Shown: piece after piece, positions 5,910-10,432 of the stretch | Position numbering within the stretch: position 1 is the first letter of the stretch | Layout of the letters: each line of letters starts with the position of its first letter | Assembly (NCBI GenBank): GCA_030151925.1 | Contig: JASLCY010000101.1 | Location: forward strand, 1-10,432 | From: Oligoflexus sp. | Lineage (GTDB): Bacteria; Bdellovibrionota_B; Oligoflexia; Oligoflexales; Oligoflexaceae | Reading direction: 5' to 3' | Length of the DNA: 10,432 nucleotides | The notes under the pieces: model-generated | The model's database searches: none | What the model was told of the DNA's origin: nothing | The model's input: only the letters and a program-made list of their open reading frames with translations | Translations under genes and position numbers: made by a program

Positions 5910-7622
5910 ATGAAACTGAAGATCACAACGCTTAGCCTTATCGCAGCCCTCACGGGATCGACCGTGAGTTGCAATCGGCCCCCGGCCAAGGTCCATTTCG
6001 ATGGCAACGGCGGGACAGGCGACGCTAATTCTTACGGTGACACCGACGGCTCCGGTGATAGCGATGAAGTCACGACCCCCACGTCCCTGACCTTCTCGAC
6101 GGCTTTCCCGCGTTTGACCCAGCTCCAGTGGGAGAACTCGGTCCGCGACGTGCTGCTCCTCGACGCGCAACCGAATCTTTCATCGCTGTTCCCGGGCGAT
6201 CCGCAGAATACCTTCTTCGCCAACGACGGCAACTCGCTCGTCGTCTCGGACGGCCTCTGGAAGAGCTATATAACGGCCGCGGAGACTCTCGGCGATAAGA
6301 TCGGCGGCGATAAAAACGCCATCGCGCGGCTCGTGCCTGCCGCAGCCGCGAGCCTCACGGGCGACGCGAAAGCCAAGGCCATCATCATACCTCTCGCGAC
6401 CCGCGCCTTCCGCCGTCCTCCGACCGACGCGCAGGTCGCCCGCCTCCTGGACGTGTATAACAACGGCCCGAAAACCACGGGTAAAACCGATGCGGTCGCC
6501 GCCGGCCTGCAGGCGGTCGTGCATATGCTCATGCAATCGCCCTACTTCCTCTATCGCGTGGAAATGGGTACGCAGGCCAGCGATCTCACGACGCTCACGG
6601 CTTACGAAGTCGCCTCGCGCCTCTCTTATGCGGCGTGGAATACGATCCCCGACAGCGAGCTGCTCGACGCGGCCGCCAGCGGCGAGCTCCTCACCGACGA
6701 GGGCCTCCTGAAGCAGGCGACGCGCCTCATCAACGATCCGAAGGCGGAGCCGAACCTCAACTACTTCTATCACAAGATCTTCGGCATCGAGACTTACGCC
6801 GACGTGGAGAAGAAGGACCCTTCGATCGCCAAATCCTGGCCCGACGACATGGGCACGGTCCTGACCAAGGAAGCGGAGCTCTTCATCGACGAAGTCGTCG
6901 TCAAGGAGAAGGGCGGCATCAACCAGATCCTCTCCGCGCCTTACGCCTTCGTCAACGCGAAGACGGCGCCTTTCTACAACGTCCAGGCGCCTTCCGGAGA
7001 CAGCTTCGTGAAGACGACCCTCAATACCAAGGAGCGCATCGGTATCCTGACCCAGGTCGGCAGCCTCGCGCGCCGCTCGGAAGATCTCGAATCCAACGCG
7101 ATCCGTCGCGGCGTCCTCGTCGCGGATAAACTCCTCTGCGCGAACGTGAGCTCGAACATCCCGCCGAACGTCGGCAAACTCGATCCGCCTTCGGGCATGC
7201 TCACCTCCCGCGATATCGTGAACGCGAAATCCGGCCCCGGAACCTGCGGCGCGGCTTGCCACGGCCAGTACATTAACCCGGCCGGTTACGCGTTCGAGAA
7301 CTACGACGCGGCCGGCAACTGGCGCACGACCGACAACGGCCAGCCGGTGAACGCCGCCGCGGACCTCACCCTGACCACGGGCGTCATCCATTACAACGGC
7401 CCGCAGGAATTCATCAAGAAGATCACGCAGAGCAAAGACCTGCACACCTGCCTCGCGCAGAAAGCGGTGGGCTTCATGTACGCTCGCGTCGTGGATAAGG
7501 AGGACGACAGCCTCGTCAAGGCGATCGCGGCGAAATCCGCGGATAACGCCTCGACCCGCGATCTCTTCATCCAGCTCCTGACCGATTCTCGCATCAAACT
7601 CCGCGGTAACAAAGGGAAGTGA
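5910..7622 (+). CDS. DUF1592/DUF1588-type lipoprotein with cytochrome-like Cys/His motif
   Basis: 570 residues. A lipoprotein signal with Cys21 (STVSC-NRPP) is followed by an Asp/Gly-rich linker at 31-53 (GDTDGSGDSDE). Then come, in the order usual for the family, a DUF1587-like segment (FPRLTQLQWENSVRDVL, 67-81), a DUF1595-like segment (ATRAFRRPPTDAQV to MLMQSPYFLYRVEMG, 163-220), DUF1592 (LTAYEVASRLSYAAWNTIPD, from 229), DUF1588 (GILTQVGSLARRSEDLESN to ANVSSNIPPNV, 378-421), a CGAACH site (446-451) followed by INPAGYAFENYDAAGNWR, and a DUF1585-like C-terminus (from ~498). Such proteins are common in Planctomycetes, Verrucomicrobia and Myxococcota and typically sit beside DUF1552 genes; their reaction is unknown. 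The Cys/His site resembles a c-type haem motif but has three residues between the Cys instead of two. First gene of a two-gene operon; the ATG at 5910 has AAGGAAAGGCGG upstream. Confidence 0.92.
   Translation: MKLKITTLSLIAALTGSTVSCNRPPAKVHFDGNGGTGDANSYGDTDGSGDSDEVTTPTSLTFSTAFPRLTQLQWENSVRDVLLLDAQPNLSSLFPGDPQNTFFANDGNSLVVSDGLWKSYITAAETLGDKIGGDKNAIARLVPAAAASLTGDAKAKAIIIPLATRAFRRPPTDAQVARLLDVYNNGPKTTGKTDAVAAGLQAVVHMLMQSPYFLYRVEMGTQASDLTTLTAYEVASRLSYAAWNTIPDSELLDAAASGELLTDEGLLKQATRLINDPKAEPNLNYFYHKIFGIETYADVEKKDPSIAKSWPDDMGTVLTKEAELFIDEVVVKEKGGINQILSAPYAFVNAKTAPFYNVQAPSGDSFVKTTLNTKERIGILTQVGSLARRSEDLESNAIRRGVLVADKLLCANVSSNIPPNVGKLDPPSGMLTSRDIVNAKSGPGTCGAACHGQYINPAGYAFENYDAAGNWRTTDNGQPVNAAADLTLTTGVIHYNGPQEFIKKITQSKDLHTCLAQKAVGFMYARVVDKEDDSLVKAIAAKSADNASTRDLFIQLLTDSRIKLRGNKGK
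7611..7619 (+). promoter_or_regulatory. Ribosome binding site deciding the DUF1552 start
   Basis: AAAGGGAAG, embedded in the last codons of the DUF1592 gene, is well spaced from ATG 7625 but abuts the GTG at 7619, so the ATG is chosen as the start. Confidence 0.6.
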
Positions 7623-7624
7623 CC

Positions 7625-8977
7625 ATGATAAAGCTTAAACGACGCAATTTTCTGAAAGGGGCCTTTGGCGTGACCGTCGGCCTCCCCTTTTTGGAAAGCC
7701 TCTTTTATAGCGAAGCTCAGGCGCAGGACGCGGATTATCGCTACGGCGTCTTCATCCGCCAGCCCTCGGGCGTGATCACCGAACGCTACTGGCCGAAACA
7801 GGAAGGCGCGCTCACTCACGACCTCATCAAGGACACGAGCCTCTCGCCGCTCGAATCCGTGATGGCGAACCTCCTCCTCGTCCGCGGCATCATGTACCAC
7901 GATAACAACAGCGGCACCGACGGCAACGGCTGCCACCACGCGACGGGCATGGCCCAGCTCTTCACGGGCACCGGCGGCCTGCGCACGGGCACCGCCCAGA
8001 ACAACATCCAGGCCAAAGGCGAATCGCTCGACAACTACATCGCCCGCCAGTACAAGCATCCGGTCCTCGCCCTCTATGCGCACGGCACCAGCGATTCGCG
8101 CTGCATGACGAGCTTCACCGAGAACGGCAGCCTGCAGAGCGCGACCTATTCGAAGCCTTACGCGGCTTATCAAAGCATGTTCTCGATGCAGAAGACGCCG
8201 GGCGCCGACGACGCGAAGAAGCTCCTCCGCACCAGCGCGATCGACTACGTGCAGCAGGAGCTCAACGACCTGATGAAGAGCCCGCTCCTCAGCGCGGACG
8301 ACAAACAACGCCTCCAGGCGCACTTCAACCTCGTGCGCGAGTCCGAGATCAAGATGGCGACCCTCTCGGCGGACCAGCTGAAGAACCTGCAGGACAAAGG
8401 CAGCTCGGACAAGGCTAACAACAACGACAGCTCGATGCAGACCATCATCAAGCTCCATATGGACGTCATCGTCATGGCGATCTCAGCGGGCGGACGCCAC
8501 TGCGCGAACCTGCAGATCGGCGACATCATCAACCAGATCACCTATACGCAAGGCATGGTCTCGCAGCACGAGAACACGCACCACTGCGATACGGACGAAG
8601 CGGTGAACAAGCAGGTCGATTACGACAAGCTGCACAACGAACTCTTCCGCTACCTGGTCGAGAGCTTCCAGAAGGTGAAGATGGGAGGCAGCAAGACCCT
8701 CCTCGACTACGGGTTCATCGTGATGGGCTCGGAAGTCGGCGACGGCCGCTACCACAGCCTCAAGGACATCCCCATCCTGATCGCGGGCAGCGCTAACGGA
8801 GCCCTTAAGCAAGGCCAGTACGTAAACCTCGGCAATACGCGCAACACCAAGCTGCTCAATACGCTGGGCGCGGGCATAGGCCTCAAGAACAAAGCCGGAA
8901 CCGGGCCTATGGACGATTTCGGCGACACCACCGGCGGCGACGATTTCAAGGGCACGATCGCGAAGATCATAGCTTAA
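7625..8977 (+). CDS. DUF1552 family protein with Tat signal
   Basis: 450 residues from ATG 7625. The N-terminus MIKLKRRNFLKGAFGVTVGLPF is a twin-arginine signal (RRNFLKG at 6-12 and a hydrophobic core), with likely cleavage near EAQAQDADYR, so the protein is exported folded, perhaps with a cofactor. Family-like segments are RYGVFIRQPSGV with WPK, the His-rich DGNGCHHATGMAQLFTG, SLDNYIARQY, and a late block HENTHHCD followed by YLVESFQKVK and LLDYGFIVMGSEVGDGRYHS, DIPILIAGSANG. DUF1552 proteins are found almost always beside DUF1592/DUF1588 genes, as here, where the start lies 2 nt after the upstream stop. The activity of the family is not established; the several His and Asp residues would suit metal binding, but that is inference. 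Codons are almost all G/C-ending, as in the upstream gene. Confidence 0.92.
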   Translation: MIKLKRRNFLKGAFGVTVGLPFLESLFYSEAQAQDADYRYGVFIRQPSGVITERYWPKQEGALTHDLIKDTSLSPLESVMANLLLVRGIMYHDNNSGTDGNGCHHATGMAQLFTGTGGLRTGTAQNNIQAKGESLDNYIARQYKHPVLALYAHGTSDSRCMTSFTENGSLQSATYSKPYAAYQSMFSMQKTPGADDAKKLLRTSAIDYVQQELNDLMKSPLLSADDKQRLQAHFNLVRESEIKMATLSADQLKNLQDKGSSDKANNNDSSMQTIIKLHMDVIVMAISAGGRHCANLQIGDIINQITYTQGMVSQHENTHHCDTDEAVNKQVDYDKLHNELFRYLVESFQKVKMGGSKTLLDYGFIVMGSEVGDGRYHSLKDIPILIAGSANGALKQGQYVNLGNTRNTKLLNTLGAGIGLKNKAGTGPMDDFGDTTGGDDFKGTIAKIIA

Positions 8978-8981
8978 ACCG

Positions 8982-9010
8982 TTGCGACGCTGAAGAACAC
9001 TGACTAAGAT
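8982..9010 (+). promoter_or_regulatory. Possible sigma70-like promoter upstream of the terminator
   Basis: TTGCGA (8982-8987) and TAAGAT (9005-9010), 17 nt apart, match four of six consensus bases each. If used, transcription would start at the foot of the terminator hairpin and run into the esterase gene. The match is weak; it is noted because little space remains elsewhere for a promoter of the next operon. Confidence 0.22.
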
Positions 9011-9052
9011 GGGCTAGGCCGATCGCCTCGATGTCGGCTTAGCCCTTCTTTT
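9011..9052 (+). terminator. Rho-independent terminator of the DUF1592/DUF1552 operon
   Basis: A 12-bp stem, GGGCTAGGCCGA (9011-9022) against TCGGCTTAGCCC (9034-9045), complete with one G-U pair, has an 11-nt loop and is followed directly by TTCTTTT. It lies 33 nt after the DUF1552 stop and ends only 14 nt before the next gene's ATG. Confidence 0.9.
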
Positions 9053-9066
9053 ATGGTGTAAAACTT

Positions 9067-9675
9067 ATGCGCCGTCTTATGCTTCTCTCATGCTCCTGCC
9101 TCTTCCTCAGCTCCGCAGCCTTCGCCAAACCGCAGATCCTCACGATAGGCGATTCCCTGACCTTCGGGCTCGGGGTTCCCGAGGAGAAGACCTGGCCTCG
9201 CCTTCTCGAGGATAAGCTGCACGGCGACGGCTTCAAGGACGCGAAGGTCGTGAACGCGGGTTCGAGCGGCGCGACGACCGCGGTGGGATTATCGACGCTG
9301 AAATTCCACCTCAAACGCGAGCGCCCCGACCTCATCATCTATGCTCTCGGCGCGAACGACGGCCTGCGCGGCATCGATCCGCAAACGACCTACAAGAACG
9401 TGGCGGACGTCGTAAGCGCGATAAAAGAAGCCAAGATCAAGGTCGTGCTGATCGGGATGAAGGCTCCGCCCAACTATGGGGACAGATTCCCGAAGGATTT
9501 CGAAAAGGCGTTCAGCCGCGTCGCGGCCGAGCAGAAGGTCCCGTTCATTCCCTTCCTGCTGGAAGGCGTGGCGGGCGATCGCGCCTTGAATCAGGCCGAC
9601 GGCATACACCCCACGGAGGCCGGTTATCAAAGAGTGCTCGCGCACGTCTATCCCACCATCAAGGAGCAGCTATGA
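9067..9675 (+). CDS. tesA: SGNH-family esterase/lysophospholipase, TesA-like
   Basis: 202 residues. A Sec signal peptide (residues 1-20, ending AAFA before KPQ) places it in the periplasm. The SGNH blocks are clear: GDSLT with the nucleophile Ser30, Gly65 in NAGSSGATT (oxyanion hole), GAND with Asn97, and DGIHPTEAGY with Asp178 and His181 as the rest of the triad. Overall length and spacing match E. coli TesA (thioesterase I / protease I / lysophospholipase L1), which hydrolyses acyl-CoA, lysophospholipids and esters. Its stop overlaps the start of the ABC ATPase gene (ATGA), as fits E. coli, where tesA neighbours ybbAP. No Shine-Dalgarno sequence is visible before ATG 9067; a second in-frame ATG at 9079 would shorten the signal peptide and also lacks one. 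The symbol is by similarity; the true substrate is unknown. Confidence 0.9.
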   Translation: MRRLMLLSCSCLFLSSAAFAKPQILTIGDSLTFGLGVPEEKTWPRLLEDKLHGDGFKDAKVVNAGSSGATTAVGLSTLKFHLKRERPDLIIYALGANDGLRGIDPQTTYKNVADVVSAIKEAKIKVVLIGMKAPPNYGDRFPKDFEKAFSRVAAEQKVPFIPFLLEGVAGDRALNQADGIHPTEAGYQRVLAHVYPTIKEQL

Positions 9676-10334
9676 GCCTGGTCTCCGTTCAAAACGTCCG
9701 GAAATCCTTTCGCCAGGCGGACACGCCCATCCACGTGCTGCACGATGTGAGCTTCGATGTGGCCGCCGGCGAGACCTTAGCGATCGTGGGGCAATCGGGT
9801 TCCGGGAAATCGACCCTGCTCGCTCTCCTCGCCGGGCTCGACCTGGCCGATAGCGGCACGATCACCATCGACGGCCGCAACCTGGCGAGCCTGAATCAAT
9901 CGCAGCTCAGTCGATTCCGAGGGCAAAACATAGGGATCATCTTCCAGCAGTTCCATCTGATGAAGGGGCTGACGGCTCTTGAAAACGTTATGCTTCCCCT
10001 CGATATCGCCGGGCAAAAGCAGGCCGAGAGCAAAGCGCTCGCGGCCCTCGACCTGGTCGGGCTCGCGAGCCGGGCCAAACATCTGCCTCAGCAGCTCAGC
10101 GGCGGCGAGATGCAGCGCGTGGCGATCGCCCGCGCCTGCGTCGTGGAACCGCGCATTCTCCTGGCCGACGAACCGAGCGGGAACCTCGATCATGCGACGG
10201 GCGAGCGAGTGATGGATCAACTCTTCACCGCCGTGAAAGAACGCGGCATGACGCTGATGCTCGTGACTCACGACCCGGCCCTGGCCCAACGCTGCACCCG
10301 GCAACTCACCCTTCAATCCGGCCGTTTTCACTAG
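9672..10334 (+). CDS. ybbA: ABC transporter ATP-binding protein, YbbA/LolD-like
   Basis: 220 residues, the size of MacB/LolD-type ATPases. Motifs in order: Walker [10 protein letters not shown] (40-48), Q-loop FQQFHL (91-96), signature [14 protein letters not shown] (142-155), Walker [13 protein letters not shown] (162-173) and H-loop His200 in VTHDP. The segment [17 protein letters not shown] is typical of this subfamily, whose members drive mechanical movement in the periplasm or lipid/lipoprotein extraction rather than ordinary import. The ATG overlaps the esterase stop, with AAGGAG 5 nt upstream, so the genes are co-translated. The following gene begins a membrane protein with a YbbP-like start. 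YbbA is preferred to LolD because of the esterase neighbour. Confidence 0.93.
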   Translation: MSLVSVQNVRKSFRQADTPIHVLHDVSFDVAAGETLAIVGQSGSGKSTLLALLAGLDLADSGTITIDGRNLASLNQSQLSRFRGQNIGIIFQQFHLMKGLTALENVMLPLDIAGQKQAESKALAALDLVGLASRAKHLPQQLSGGEMQRVAIARACVVEPRILLADEPSGNLDHATGERVMDQLFTAVKERGMTLMLVTHDPALAQRCTRQLTLQSGRFH

Positions 10335-10343
10335 GGATCACTC

Positions 10344-10432
10344 ATGCTCTTTCGATACATGCTGAAGGAATTGCGTAATAATCCCCGTTTCGCGCTGCTC
10401 TTCGTCTTGAACATGAGCCTCGGCCTGCTTGG
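10344..10432 (+). CDS. ABC transporter permease, YbbP-like, 3' truncated by window edge
   Basis: The first 29 codons of a gene running off the window. The start MLFRYMLKELRNNPRFALLF, leading into a hydrophobic stretch, is typical of FtsX/MacB-type permeases (basic cytoplasmic N-terminus, then TM1). The ATG at 10344 lies 9 nt after the ATPase stop, with AGGGA (overlapping that stop) 6 nt upstream. By context it is the membrane partner of the preceding ATPase, as YbbP is of YbbA. Only the N-terminus is visible, so the family rests partly on context. Confidence 0.75.
   Translation, partial: MLFRYMLKELRNNPRFALLFVLNMSLGLL

Noticed and set aside
6180..7445. Long minus-strand open frame opposite the DUF1592 gene
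   Set aside because: It lies antisense to a gene with clear family motifs and is Arg/Glu/Val-rich in the way reverse frames of GC-rich genes are.
7391..8458. Minus-strand open frame opposite the DUF1552 gene
   Set aside because: Shadow of a strongly GC-biased gene; no domain recognisable.
1..10432. CRISPR arrays, tRNA or rRNA genes, insertion sequences
   Set aside because: No regularly spaced repeats, tRNA-like or rRNA stretches, transposase motifs or flanking inverted repeats were seen.

Overview
The window is GC-rich and densely coded, with lipoprotein, Tat and Sec signals that point to a Gram-negative bacterium. The adjacent DUF1592/DUF1552 gene pair, together with the Hint-domain protein, suggests a deltaproteobacteria-like lineage such as Bdellovibrionota, Oligoflexia or Myxococcota. 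That placement is inference; no rRNA or other taxonomic marker is present.

Layout from left to right. (1) Positions 2-1594, plus strand: the C-terminal three fifths of an aminopeptidase N (pepN), cut by the window edge. (2) Positions 1607-4308, minus strand, convergent with pepN: an unfamiliar three-ORF cassette. In transcription order it encodes a single-TM-anchored protein (A), a protein ending in a Hedgehog/intein (Hint) autoprocessing domain (B), and a second TM-anchored protein (C) whose reading frame is broken by an apparent -1 shift just after the membrane segment. All three starts lie in one frame and both gaps are exactly 18 nt. (3) Positions 4422-5660, minus strand: lysA, diaminopimelate decarboxylase, the last step of lysine synthesis, lying upstream of the cassette on the same strand. 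(4) Positions 5661-5909: a divergent intergenic region with an AT-rich core, probably holding promoters for both sides. (5) Positions 5910-8977, plus strand: a two-gene operon encoding a DUF1592-type lipoprotein with a cytochrome-like Cys/His site and a Tat-exported DUF1552 protein, closed by a clear rho-independent terminator. (6) Positions 9067-10432, plus strand: a TesA-like SGNH esterase, a YbbA/LolD-like ABC ATPase overlapping it by 4 nt, and the start of a YbbP-like permease, cut by the right edge.

How the genes work together. pepN and lysA are housekeeping genes. The DUF1592/DUF1552 pair is a known genomic couple of unknown biochemical function, and both products are predicted to be exported. 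The esterase/ATPase/permease set matches the TesA-YbbA-YbbP combination of E. coli, here in one co-directional operon, which suggests an esterase working with a membrane extraction pump. The cassette at 1607-4308 is the best candidate for something undescribed: a Hint domain with a Gly-Cys-Phe cleavage junction, which keeps the residues for N-terminal cleavage but lacks the C-terminal splicing residues, between two probable membrane-anchored extracytoplasmic proteins.
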